From: Chloroflexota bacterium
Lineage (GTDB): Bacteria; Chloroflexota; Anaerolineae; Anaerolineales; Villigracilaceae
Assembly: GCA_016234495.1 (NCBI GenBank)
Contig: JACRBI010000024.1
Coordinates: 124,001 to 188,000, forward strand
Reading direction: 5' to 3'
DNA length: 64,000 bases
Below are positions 34,324 to 42,620 of the stretch, one piece after another (position 1 is the first letter of the stretch; each line of letters starts with the position of its first letter). The notes beneath the pieces are model-generated. The model was not told the origin of the DNA and did no database searches. It saw only the letters and a program-made list of their open reading frames with translations. A program made the translations under genes and the position numbers.

Positions 34324-35487
34324 ATGAGACGATTAAAGATGGCGCACGCGTTGCTGCTTTTTACGGGGCTTGCGCTGGCTGCGCTGGTAATCGCCGGACT
34401 CCGGCTTGAACCTGCACTCGCCGCGCCTCACGTCGACCGGGCTTCTGCGCCGGCTCCTCAAGTGGATAACAGCGTTTGTCTCAACTGCCATGGCGAACCC
34501 GATTTAACCCTCACCATGCCGAATGGCGAAGCGCTCCCGTTGACGATAAGCGAAGGCAAATTCCAGCAATCAGTTCACGGCGAGAACGAGATCGCCTGCA
34601 CAGATTGTCACAGTGATTTCAGCGGCTTCCCACATGCAGACCTCAAGGCTGACAGTCCGCGTGAAATTGCCGTTGAGTATTACACGGTCTGCGAGTCATG
34701 CCATGCCGAGCAATACAACAAGGTGTTGGACAGCGTCCATCAGCGCGCGCTGGCGGGAGGCGACAAGAACGCCGCCGTCTGCACCGACTGCCACAACCCG
34801 CACGAGCAGATGCGCCTGACGGATGAGGTCACCGGCAACCTGCTGGCCGCCGCCCGTGTGCATATTCCGCAGACTTGCGCGCAATGCCACAGCGGCATCT
34901 ACGAAGCTTATCAATACAGCGTCCACGGATCGGCGCTGAGTGGTGAAGGCAACCTCGATGTGCCGACCTGCATTGACTGTCACGGCGTCCACAATATTCA
35001 AGACCCCACCACGGCGCAGTTCCGCAACGAGACTCCGCTCCTGTGCGCCAAATGCCATGCCAATGAAAAGTTGATGCAGGCGTATGACCTTCCCACCAAC
35101 ATCCTGAATACTTATGTGGCCGACTTCCACGGCACAACCGTCACCTTGTTTGAGAAAAACTCTCCAGACCAGCCCACCAACAAGCCAGTCTGCACCGACT
35201 GTCATGGCGTTCACAATATTTCCAAGGTGGATAACCCGCAGACAGGCATTGCGCTCAAACAAAACCTGCTTGTCAAATGTCAGCGCTGCCACCCGGACGC
35301 CACCGCCAACTTCCCCGATTCGTGGATGAGCCATTACGTGGCGAGTCCGGATAAATTTTCACTGGTGTATTACGTGAACCTCTTCTACAAATTCCTCATC
35401 CCCGGCGTGCTGGGCGGAATGGGTGTCTTTGTTGTGACCGATTTTATGCGGCGGTTGATCGAGCGCCGAAAAGGAGCCGCTCATTAA
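34324..35487 (+). CDS. Membrane-anchored nine-haem c-type cytochrome
   Basis: 387 aa with AGGAG upstream. An N-terminal signal/anchor (residues 8-30) is followed by nine CxxCH haem sites, the first CLNCH near residue 52 and the last CQRCH near 320. Several extra His residues (VHGEN, VHQRA, VHGSA, DFHGTT) can serve as distal ligands. A C-terminal helix (FLIPGVLGGMGVFVVTDFM) anchors the protein, with a basic tail. It overlaps the cytochrome b gene by one base. Together they should pass electrons between the quinone pool and an outer acceptor or donor. The partner enzyme is not in the window. Confidence 0.9.
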   Translation: MRRLKMAHALLLFTGLALAALVIAGLRLEPALAAPHVDRASAPAPQVDNSVCLNCHGEPDLTLTMPNGEALPLTISEGKFQQSVHGENEIACTDCHSDFSGFPHADLKADSPREIAVEYYTVCESCHAEQYNKVLDSVHQRALAGGDKNAAVCTDCHNPHEQMRLTDEVTGNLLAAARVHIPQTCAQCHSGIYEAYQYSVHGSALSGEGNLDVPTCIDCHGVHNIQDPTTAQFRNETPLLCAKCHANEKLMQAYDLPTNILNTYVADFHGTTVTLFEKNSPDQPTNKPVCTDCHGVHNISKVDNPQTGIALKQNLLVKCQRCHPDATANFPDSWMSHYVASPDKFSLVYYVNLFYKFLIPGVLGGMGVFVVTDFMRRLIERRKGAAH

Positions 35488-36722
35488 TGGCTAACATAAC
35501 CACTCCCCAGCCGGCAGAGGAACGCACCTACGAGCGTTTTCCGCTCGCCCGCCGCATCGAACACCTGACGATGCTGCTTTCATTTACTACTCTTGGCCTG
35601 ACAGGGTTGGTACAAAAATTCGCCCTGAGTCCCACTTCGCAGTTTTTAGTATCAGTTCTCGGCGGAGTCGAGACCGTGCGCAGCATCCATCATGTCGCTG
35701 CCATCATCCTGATGTTCGGCACCATGTATCACATCATCCTGCTTGGCTACAATCTGTATGTCCTGCGGATGCGCATGACGATGCTGCCGGTATTTCAAGA
35801 TGCGCTCGACGCGCTTCAGGCTTTGCTTTACAACATCGGCTTGCGCAAGTCACGCCCGCAAATGGGGCGTTTCACCTTTGAAGAAAAAGCCGAATACTGG
35901 GCTTTCGTTTGGGGCACGGTCGTCATGGGTGTGACCGGCTTCATGATGTGGAACCCGATCACATCCGCTAAATTTTTACCGGGCGAGTTCATCCCGGCTG
36001 CCAAAGCCGCGCATGGCGGCGAAGCGGTGCTGGCGGTGCTGGCGATCATCCTCTGGCACATGTATGGCGTGCATATTAAATTCTTCAACAAAGCCATGTG
36101 GACCGGCAAGTTGACGGAAACCGAAATGCTGCACGAACATCCGCTTGAACTGGCGGAGATAAAAGCCGGCATACCAGACCGCGAACTGGACCCGATCAAA
36201 ATCCGCCAACGCCAGAGGAAATTTTTTCCTGTCGCTTCAATCCTGACCCTTATCATGCTGGCCGGTATCTTTGGCTTTATCAACGCTGAAGAAACCGCGC
36301 TGACGACCATCCCGCCGCAAGACGACCAGCCCGTGGAAGTTTATATCCGCTGGACAGCCACCCCGCGCACCACATCCACGCCGACGGCTGGGCCGACGCT
36401 GGCAGTTACGCCGACAACAACGTCAACACCCATTGTGATCTTAATATCCGCAGACATCACCTGGGATGGAAACATCGGCCCGCTGTTCCAGCAAAATTGC
36501 GGCGAATGTCATATTGACGATGATAAAGGCGGGTTGAACCTGTCCACGTATGCTGACGCCATGAAAGGTGGAGGAAACGGAGCGGTGTTCATGGCCGGAG
36601 ATGCCGCGAAGAGTCAAATGATCATAAAGTTTGAAAGCGGAGACCATACTGATTTCACACTATCCCCGCAAGACCTGGCGCTGGTCAAAGCCTGGCTGGA
36701 TGCAGGCGCGCTGGAAAAATAA
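35487..36722 (+). CDS. Cytochrome b561/b6-like membrane protein fused to a c-type haem domain
   Basis: 411 aa. Residues 20-270 form about five membrane helices with paired His residues suitable for b haems (RIEHLTML, RSIHHVAAI, MYHIILLG, LWHMYGVHIKFF). A Thr/Pro linker (near residues 285-315) leads to a C-terminal domain with one haem site, QNCGECHIDD near 337. It then shows GGNGAVFMAGDAAKSQMI and LVKAWLDAGA, the pattern of planctomycete-type cytochrome c domains. The fusion places a c haem outside the membrane next to the nine-haem partner. A strong terminator follows. Confidence 0.88.
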   Translation: MANITTPQPAEERTYERFPLARRIEHLTMLLSFTTLGLTGLVQKFALSPTSQFLVSVLGGVETVRSIHHVAAIILMFGTMYHIILLGYNLYVLRMRMTMLPVFQDALDALQALLYNIGLRKSRPQMGRFTFEEKAEYWAFVWGTVVMGVTGFMMWNPITSAKFLPGEFIPAAKAAHGGEAVLAVLAIILWHMYGVHIKFFNKAMWTGKLTETEMLHEHPLELAEIKAGIPDRELDPIKIRQRQRKFFPVASILTLIMLAGIFGFINAEETALTTIPPQDDQPVEVYIRWTATPRTTSTPTAGPTLAVTPTTTSTPIVILISADITWDGNIGPLFQQNCGECHIDDDKGGLNLSTYADAMKGGGNGAVFMAGDAAKSQMIIKFESGDHTDFTLSPQDLALVKAWLDAGALEK

Positions 36723-36740
36723 TAGCATCATAGTCATAAA

Positions 36741-36773
36741 GAAGAAGTCCCTTTTTCAAGGGACTTCTTCTTT
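36741..36773. terminator. Bidirectional rho-independent terminator
   Basis: GAAGAAGTCCCTT (36741-36753) pairs perfectly with AAGGGACTTCTTC (36758-36770) around TTTC. A runs on the left and T on the right let it serve both the cytochrome operon (+) and fmdB (-). Confidence 0.92.
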
Positions 36774-37152
36774 ATTCATCAGCAGCGACACCTGCGCCCA
36801 AATCCGGCAATTCAGATTCTATCTCTTGCGGGCTTTGCCCGGCTTCCAGCCTGTCCACGACATCATCAAATTCCGGGGGCAGTTCCTCGCCCATTTCGCT
36901 GCCCATTTTGCGCATCATTTTGCCGAGCGCCTTGGGGTCATCTTCAAGTCCTTCGATGCCGGAGAAGTCATCGGCCATTGATTCCATTCGGCTTTCTTCG
37001 GATTTTGCGATGCGTACTTTTGTCATGCGGCGGCGGACATTGCCGCTTTTGCAGTGGACACAGTGAACAGCCTTCTTTCCATATTCGCTAAATGTCATGA
37101 ACACTTCAAAGCGTTTTTCGCAACTATTGCAGATAAAGTCATAGGTTGGCAT
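36772..37152 (-). CDS. FmdB-type zinc ribbon protein
   Basis: 126 aa. The N-terminus MPTYDFICNSCEKRFEVFMTF and then CVHCKSGNVRRRM gives the two CxxC pairs of the FmdB zinc ribbon. The rest is an acidic tail (MGEELPPEFDDVVDRLEAG) found in longer family members. The family was named for a putative regulator of formamidase and amidase genes, but its true role is unknown. The stop codon abuts the shared terminator. Confidence 0.88.
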   Translation of the reverse strand: MPTYDFICNSCEKRFEVFMTFSEYGKKAVHCVHCKSGNVRRRMTKVRIAKSEESRMESMADDFSGIEGLEDDPKALGKMMRKMGSEMGEELPPEFDDVVDRLEAGQSPQEIESELPDLGAGVAADE

Positions 37153-37288
37153 GGTATATTTTCAGCCTTTCATAAAAATAATCGTATCTTGATTCTACAC
37201 AGGATTTTATAAACCGGCAAACGGCGCAGCGAACTCCGTCGCAAACAGAGGCAGTCCAAAAGTCGGCAGGATGCGAAAATTCCTTTGG

Positions 37289-37303
37289 TACAATAAACCC
37301 ATG
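37289..37303 (+). promoter_or_regulatory. -10 box six bases before gmk start, leaderless candidate
   Basis: TACAAT (37289-37294) is followed by six bases and then the ATG at 37301, with no ribosome-binding site. The expected transcription start is therefore the start codon itself. The same spacing occurs before mobA, the flippase gene and both transposase genes. Confidence 0.5.
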
Positions 37304-37918
37304 ACTGACACATTCGAACTCCGCAAAACCAATCCACTCTTGATCGTGATCTCCGGGCCTTCCGGCGTTGGCAAAGATTCGGTCGTGCAGCGCATGATCG
37401 AACGCGGCCTGCCATTCCATTTTGTGGTCACCGCAACAACACGCGCGCGGCGCGAGGCTGAAGTGAACGGCAGGGATTACTGGTTTGTTTCAAACGACGA
37501 GTTCGCGCAGATGATCGAACAAAACGAGTTGATCGAATACGCGATCGTCTATGGCGATTACAAGGGCATCCCCAAGCGGGAGGTGCGCGACGCTTTTGCC
37601 AGCGGCCAGGATGTGGTGATGCGCGTCGATGTGCAAGGCGCCGAGTCGGTGCGCAAGTTTGCGCCCGAGGCTTTGCTGATCTTCATCACCTGCGAAGGCG
37701 AGGATGAATTGGAACGCCGCCTGCGCGAACGCAAAACCGAAACCGCCGATTCTCTCTCCCTGCGAATTGCCACTGCGCGAAAAGAATTGCAGCGCATCGA
37801 AGCATTTGATTATGTGATCGTGAATCAGGATTTTCATCTGGATGACACGGTTAACAAAGTGCGCGCCATTATCGAATCGGAGCATTTGCGGGTCAAGCAT
37901 CGCACGGTGACTTTATGA
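37301..37918 (+). CDS. gmk: Guanylate kinase
   Basis: 205 aa from the ATG at 37301; the in-frame ATG at 37271 would lie upstream of the likely promoter. P-loop ISGPSGVGKDSVVQRM near residue 16, GMP-binding region TTTRARREAEVNGRDYWFVS near 45-62 (ATTRARR) and the lid near 135 (RLRERKTETADSLSLRIA). It phosphorylates GMP to GDP. The P-loop has Asp where many homologues have Ser or Thr after Lys, a known variant. It overlaps the rhomboid gene by four bases. Confidence 0.95.
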   Translation: MTDTFELRKTNPLLIVISGPSGVGKDSVVQRMIERGLPFHFVVTATTRARREAEVNGRDYWFVSNDEFAQMIEQNELIEYAIVYGDYKGIPKREVRDAFASGQDVVMRVDVQGAESVRKFAPEALLIFITCEGEDELERRLRERKTETADSLSLRIATARKELQRIEAFDYVIVNQDFHLDDTVNKVRAIIESEHLRVKHRTVTL

Positions 37919-38691
37919 ACGAATCCCCCGCTTCGCCTCTTAATCTCGAGCCTGCTCCACCGCCCCAGGAAGTTCGCGTCGCCTTACCATCCCTCGCGCC
38001 CACGGTCACGTATTCGATCATCGGCATCACTGTGCTCATTTATATTTTGCAATTGTTGAGCGTGGCGGTGCTTGGATATGCCGTCTATGAAATTGACTGG
38101 CTCGAAGTGTATGGCGCGCGGTTTAATACTGCCATCCGCGCGGGGGAGTTATGGCGCTTTATCACGCCGATCTTCCTGCACGGCTCAGTGCCGCACATTT
38201 TTTTCAACATGTACGCATTGTTATCCATCGGCACACTGCTGGAGAAACATTTCGGGCATGGCAGATTTCTGCTGCTGTATTTACTTGGCGCATTTTCAGG
38301 GAACGTATTCTCATTCCTGTTGACCGGCGAAAATGGATATTCGGTCGGCGCATCCACTGCCGTGTTCGGGTTGATCGCGGCCGAGGTGGCATTCTTTTAT
38401 CACAACCGCAAATTATTTGGCGGACAGGCAAAACAGGCGATCAGCAATGCAGTCTTTATCATCGCGGTCAATTTGTTCATCGGCCTGACGCCCGGCATCG
38501 ACAACTGGGGGCACGTCGGCGGCCTGCTCGGCGGCGCGATCTTTGCGTGGTTTGCCAGTCCGCGCTGGGAGGTGACCGGCATGACGCCCAATTTTCAATT
38601 ACATGATGCGCGTGAATTCCGCGAGATCGTTTTAGGGGCGGGGCTTGTTGTTATTATTTTTGGGATATTGGCTGTCTGGGGAATGTTTTAG
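37915..38691 (+). CDS. Rhomboid family intramembrane serine protease
   Basis: 258 aa with six or seven membrane helices. The nucleophile motif is SVGASTAVFGLIAAE near residue 148 (GxSx), and the catalytic His is in NWGHVGGLLGGAIFAWF near 202. The conserved HIFFNMYALLSIG near 97 supplies the Asn of the oxyanion region, and LWRFITPIFLHGSVPH precedes it. It cuts membrane proteins within the bilayer; substrates are unknown. A soluble Pro-rich N-terminal tail precedes the first helix. Confidence 0.92.
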   Translation: MNESPASPLNLEPAPPPQEVRVALPSLAPTVTYSIIGITVLIYILQLLSVAVLGYAVYEIDWLEVYGARFNTAIRAGELWRFITPIFLHGSVPHIFFNMYALLSIGTLLEKHFGHGRFLLLYLLGAFSGNVFSFLLTGENGYSVGASTAVFGLIAAEVAFFYHNRKLFGGQAKQAISNAVFIIAVNLFIGLTPGIDNWGHVGGLLGGAIFAWFASPRWEVTGMTPNFQLHDAREFREIVLGAGLVVIIFGILAVWGMF

Positions 38692-38705
38692 AAATAGCAT
38701 GAATC

Positions 38706-38739
38706 AAAAAAATCCCGCCGACTTCGGCGGGATTTTTTT
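38706..38739. terminator. Bidirectional rho-independent terminator
   Basis: AATCCCGCCG (38711-38720) and CGGCGGGATT (38725-38734) form a stem with loop ACTT. Seven A precede it and seven T follow, so it can end both the rhomboid transcript and the ABC transporter operon on the other strand. Confidence 0.92.
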
Positions 38740-38741
38740 GA

Positions 38742-39686
38742 TTACAGGTTTCGATTGCTGCGCGGGTCAAAGGCATCGCGCAGACCGTCGCCGATCAGGT
38801 TGATGCACAAGATGGTGATGATGATGAAAAGGCTTGGGAAGACCCACATCCACCATGCGCCGCGCTGGATAAAGGATTGCGCGCTGGTGAGCATATTGCC
38901 CCACGAGGCCGTGGGAGGCTGAACGCCCAACCCCAAAAACGAGACATAAGCTTCATTGAGAATCGCTCCAGCCAAACCCAGCGTGGACGAGACGATGATC
39001 GCTCCCATGGTATTTGGGATGAGGTGGCGAAAGAAAATCCGAACGTCCGTTGCGCCCAGTGATTTTGATGCGGAAATGTAATCCATTTCACGCAGGGATA
39101 GCACGTTGGCGCGCACGATACGAGCGAGGTACATCCAGGATGTGGCGCCGATCACCACGATCACGATGGCAACGCTGCCGCTGTAGTTTTGCCCAAAGAC
39201 GGTGATGGTTTGCATATCCCTGCCGAGGTATTTACCGAGAACGATCAGTAAAAATAAGGAGGGAATCGACAGCATGGCTTCGGTGAAACGCATCAGTATG
39301 GTATCCACCCAGCCGCCGTAGTAGGCGGCAACGCCCCCGACGAGCGCGCCCAGGCTTACTGAAAATATCACGGAGAGGAAACCGACGATCAGGGAAATTT
39401 GTCCGCCGTGGATCATGCGGGCAAAGATGTCGCGCCCGGTGCTGTCGGTGCCCATCCAATGCAGTTGAGTCGGAGGGCTTAATCGCGCCTGAAGGTCTAC
39501 TTCATTGGCTTTTTTATCCGTTACCAGAATGGAGCCAAGGATGATAAAGGTCAGTAATAATCCGAATCCAAGCATGCCCCAGATTGCCAGGCGATGTTTG
39601 CTAAAGCGCCTCCAGATCAATTGCTGTGGGGTAAGGGGTGGAGCGATGGGTTCAGCTTTGAGAATGGTCATATCAGAAGTGGACAT
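38742..39686 (-). CDS. Oligopeptide/dipeptide ABC transporter permease (OppC/DppC-like)
   Basis: 314 aa. A cytoplasmic N-tail, one helix (LAIWGMLGFGLLLTFIILGSI), then the periplasmic segment LHWMGTDSTGRDIFARMIHGG typical of OppC. Four more helices follow, and the EAA loop VRANVLSLREMDYISASKSLGA near residue 205 contacts the ATPase. It is the third gene of a minus-strand operon after the binding protein and the first permease. Confidence 0.92.
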   Translation of the reverse strand: MSTSDMTILKAEPIAPPLTPQQLIWRRFSKHRLAIWGMLGFGLLLTFIILGSILVTDKKANEVDLQARLSPPTQLHWMGTDSTGRDIFARMIHGGQISLIVGFLSVIFSVSLGALVGGVAAYYGGWVDTILMRFTEAMLSIPSLFLLIVLGKYLGRDMQTITVFGQNYSGSVAIVIVVIGATSWMYLARIVRANVLSLREMDYISASKSLGATDVRIFFRHLIPNTMGAIIVSSTLGLAGAILNEAYVSFLGLGVQPPTASWGNMLTSAQSFIQRGAWWMWVFPSLFIIITILCINLIGDGLRDAFDPRSNRNL

Positions 39687-39701
39687 ATCAGACTCCGGGG
39701 C

Positions 39702-40661
39702 TTAGCTTAAACGAATGCGCGGATCAACAAAAGTGTACACAACGTCAGTGATGATCGTGAAGATCACAACAGCGCTTGATATGATCAATAATATGCCAAG
39801 CACTACCGGAAAGTCTCCGCGCTGGGCATATTCCCAGAAAAGGCGTCCCATGCCCGGCCAGGCATAGACCGATTCCGTTACCAGCGCGCCGCCGAGCAGC
39901 CCGGGAATATCCAACCCAATAATTGTGACGAGGGGCAGGGCTGCATTCCGTAAAGCATGTTTGTAGAGTACAACGCGATTGCTCAAGCCTTTGGCGCGCG
40001 CTGTTCGGACGTAATCCTGCCCAAGGACTTCAAGAATACTTGTGCGAATGAAACGCGCATACCCGGCCGTTCCGATGATCACCAGGCAGGAGACAGGCAG
40101 GATCATGTGCTTGATATATTCCACCGGGTCCTTTTGATCCCAGATATCCGCTCCAGTGGGCAGGTATGGAAAACCCCATTCCTTGAACTTGACTGCAAAA
40201 ATAAGCATCGCGCCCAGCGCGATAAAAAAGATCGGCATTGAAAAGCCAATAAATGAGAAGGTTGTGATCACATTATCCAGCAGCGAGTACTGTCTGACCG
40301 CCGAAATAATGCCCAGTACCAGAGATACCATAATCGTAATAATTTCATAGGTGAACATTAGTTTTAAAGTATTTGGCAAACGCTGTGAAATCATCAACGA
40401 TACGGGTTGTTTTGAAAAGAAGGAATTGCCCAAATCCCCCTGCACAGCCAACCCCAGCCATTTGAAATACTGCACAGGCAGGGGTTGATTTAATCCCAAA
40501 CGTTCACGCAGCGCTTCCTTATCTGCCGTGGACATGTTTGGATTGGTGGCATATTGAGCTAATGGATCAGCGGACAGGCGCGTGAGAATAAAACATAAGA
40601 CCGTGATGATCAAAAGCGTAAAAAGCGCTTGGATGGATCGTCTCGCAATATAAGCCCACAT
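39702..40661 (-). CDS. Oligopeptide/dipeptide ABC transporter permease (OppB/DppB-like)
   Basis: 319 aa with six helices. MWAYIARRSIQALFTLLIITVL is the standard OppB/DppB opening, followed by LGLNQPLPVQYFKWL near residue 60. The ATPase-contact loop is RFIRTSILEVLGQDYVRTARAKGL near 215, and LVTESVYAWPGMGRLFWEYA near 265 is a family hallmark. It is followed after 15 bases by the second permease. No ATP-binding subunits are found on either side. Confidence 0.93.
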   Translation of the reverse strand: MWAYIARRSIQALFTLLIITVLCFILTRLSADPLAQYATNPNMSTADKEALRERLGLNQPLPVQYFKWLGLAVQGDLGNSFFSKQPVSLMISQRLPNTLKLMFTYEIITIMVSLVLGIISAVRQYSLLDNVITTFSFIGFSMPIFFIALGAMLIFAVKFKEWGFPYLPTGADIWDQKDPVEYIKHMILPVSCLVIIGTAGYARFIRTSILEVLGQDYVRTARAKGLSNRVVLYKHALRNAALPLVTIIGLDIPGLLGGALVTESVYAWPGMGRLFWEYAQRGDFPVVLGILLIISSAVVIFTIITDVVYTFVDPRIRLS

Positions 40662-40695
40662 AAGCGGCCTCCTGGTGGATCTGAGCAGTTTATAG

Positions 40696-40730
40696 AATAA
40701 GAGGCAGGGATTTCCCTGCCTCTTATTTTT
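40696..40730 (-). terminator. Hairpin between binding protein and permease genes
   Basis: AATAAGAGGCAGGGA (40696-40710) pairs with TCCCTGCCTCTTATT (40713-40727). In ABC operons such hairpins reduce read-through and protect the upstream message, so that the binding protein is made in excess. Confidence 0.75.
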
Positions 40731-40745
40731 ATCAAGACTTAAGAC

Positions 40746-42509
40746 TTACTTGACATCCCAGACTTCGGCGTTCCAGTTCATGTTGCTGAAGAAGCCGAAG
40801 GAACCGGGTACGAAGCGGTCCACGTAGCCGTAGACGTTTGCGCGGGCATACATCATGACGACATAGTAGTTATCGTAGATGTACTTCTGCAATTCGTCGA
40901 TCGCGACCTTGCGGGTGGCGGGATCAGCTGTGGCATTGCCGGCAGCCATCAATTCATCCAATTTCGGATCGCAGATGAGGTAGTTGTTGGCGCCAGCGGG
41001 CTTTTCTGCATTCGGGACGGTGTCGCAGGAGAAGCTGTCAATCGCGCCCGGCATCGGGTCGGGATAGAAGCCGGTGGTATAGCCAGCCATGTCGTAGTTA
41101 CCGGTGGGCATGATGCCGCCATCGGTGTAACCAGCGAAGAAGGTGCCGGCAGGTGAGTGATTCGGCTTGAATTCAACGCCGATCTTGGCGAGGTCAGACT
41201 GCACCGCGAGGGCAATGTCTACGCGGAGCTGCTTGTCGGTGGTGTCGAAGGTGAAGGACAGTTTGGTGTCTTCGCCGTTGCAGTCGCCGTGGCGGATGCC
41301 ATCGTCACCGAGGGCGTAACCAGCTTCTTCAAGCAACGCAGCCGCGCCATCCGGGTCGTACGTGGCGGGGGTCAGGCTCTTATTTTCCCATTCAGAGTTG
41401 GGCCATTGGGAAACTGGAACTGTGGTCTTGCCAGCCAACAGGCTGTCTACGAACGCCTGGCGGTTAATGCCGAGGGTGATCGCCTTGCGGACGTTCACAT
41501 CTTTGAACGGGCAGAAGCCGTCCTGGTCAGCGGCGCCCTTGCCATCCACGCCGGCAGTGGTGCCGAGGTTGAAGAAGTAATGTTCGAAATCGGCGCCGGG
41601 AACCACCTTGAGGTGAACAGCGGGTTCAAGAGCGTTTACGGTTTCGATGTCTGATTCAGAGAAGTCGGGGTACCAGTCCACGTCACCAGTTTGCAGGGCG
41701 GCGAGAGCGGTTTCAGGAGTCGGCACGAACTTGATGTTGACAGTGTCCAGGATCGGGCGGCTGCCATAGAAGTTGTCGTTGCGGACAAGTACCATGTGAT
41801 CGCCGGCGACCCAATCGGTAATGACGAACGGGCCGGAAGCAACTGTCGGCTGGTGAATGAAGGGATCGCTCTCGAGAGCGGTCTTACCTGCAAGAATGTG
41901 TGCGGGAAGGATGGAGCCGGCGTTGTTGGGTCCCTGGGTGAAGAGGGTCTGCCAGCCGGGGTACAGCTCGCTGAAGGTGATGACAACAGTGAGATCATCA
42001 GGTGTTTCGACGCTGGCGATCTTGTCGTAGCCGGTGCGGCTGAGGGGCGCATTGGCGGGATCCATTACCTGATCGAAGGTGAACTTCACATCCGCAGAGG
42101 TGAGGGCTTCGCCGTCAGACCACTTGAGGCCTTCCTTGAGTTTCCAGGTGATGGTCAAACCATCAGCAGAAACGCCGCCGTTGGCAGCCGAAGGAATTTC
42201 AGCGGCAAGTTCGGGGACGAAGCTGCCCTGGTCATCCCATTCAGCGAGACCAACGAGGGTCAACTGGGCGATCCAGATCGCGTAGGACATTTGGGTGTAG
42301 TACGGAACGATATTGTCAGGTTCCTGTGACCATGCACCGGTCGCAGACTTGGGTTCAGCAGCAACTGGAGCTTCGGTAGCCGCAGGGGCTTCAACTGCGG
42401 GGGCTTCAGTAGCAGCGGGGGCTTCGGTTGCAGCTCCGCCGCCGCAGGCCGCAAGCAAAATGCTCGCAAGCACTACCAACGAAAGTAGAACAGAAAGGTT
42501 TCGTTTCAC
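40746..42509 (-). CDS. Extracellular solute-binding protein, family 5, lipoprotein
   Basis: 587 aa from a GTG with AAGGAGGAG upstream. LVVLASILLAACGGG is a signal peptide with lipobox, followed by a low-complexity Ala/Thr/Glu/Pro linker of about 35 residues. The mature domain has EGLKWSDGEALTSADVKFTF near residue 130 and NVRKAITLGINRQAFVDSLL near 345, both diagnostic for SBP family 5. It captures peptides or similar solutes outside the membrane for the two permeases downstream. Ligand unknown. Confidence 0.93.
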   Translation of the reverse strand: MKRNLSVLLSLVVLASILLAACGGGAATEAPAATEAPAVEAPAATEAPVAAEPKSATGAWSQEPDNIVPYYTQMSYAIWIAQLTLVGLAEWDDQGSFVPELAAEIPSAANGGVSADGLTITWKLKEGLKWSDGEALTSADVKFTFDQVMDPANAPLSRTGYDKIASVETPDDLTVVITFSELYPGWQTLFTQGPNNAGSILPAHILAGKTALESDPFIHQPTVASGPFVITDWVAGDHMVLVRNDNFYGSRPILDTVNIKFVPTPETALAALQTGDVDWYPDFSESDIETVNALEPAVHLKVVPGADFEHYFFNLGTTAGVDGKGAADQDGFCPFKDVNVRKAITLGINRQAFVDSLLAGKTTVPVSQWPNSEWENKSLTPATYDPDGAAALLEEAGYALGDDGIRHGDCNGEDTKLSFTFDTTDKQLRVDIALAVQSDLAKIGVEFKPNHSPAGTFFAGYTDGGIMPTGNYDMAGYTTGFYPDPMPGAIDSFSCDTVPNAEKPAGANNYLICDPKLDELMAAGNATADPATRKVAIDELQKYIYDNYYVVMMYARANVYGYVDRFVPGSFGFFSNMNWNAEVWDVK

Positions 42510-42591
42510 GTTTCTCCTCCTTAGAGAAATTGTGGGTTTTGGAGTATGGGAAAAAGATACACTCTCTCCTCATGCCTCCCGACAAGCGCAG

Positions 42592-42620
42592 ATTATACAA
42601 CAAAACGCATCTTACCATAA
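42592..42620 (-). promoter_or_regulatory. Candidate promoter of the peptide ABC operon
   Basis: On the minus strand TATAAT (42592-42597) is perfect; the -35 region near 42615-42620 (TTATGG) is weak. It overlaps the last codon of the amrS gene and gives a leader of about 80 bases. Confidence 0.55.

Noticed and set aside
41691..42329. Long open frame on the plus strand opposite the binding protein
   Set aside because: It is antisense to a clearly coding gene, has no ribosome-binding site and no recognisable domain; it is a shadow frame. The same holds for the long antisense frame at 34696-35334 opposite the cytochrome gene.
42370..42450. Short repeated units of GCTTCGGT/GCAGC type that look like a tandem array
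   Set aside because: They encode the Ala/Thr/Glu/Pro linker of the solute-binding lipoprotein; there are no spacers of even size and no cas genes, so this is not a CRISPR array.
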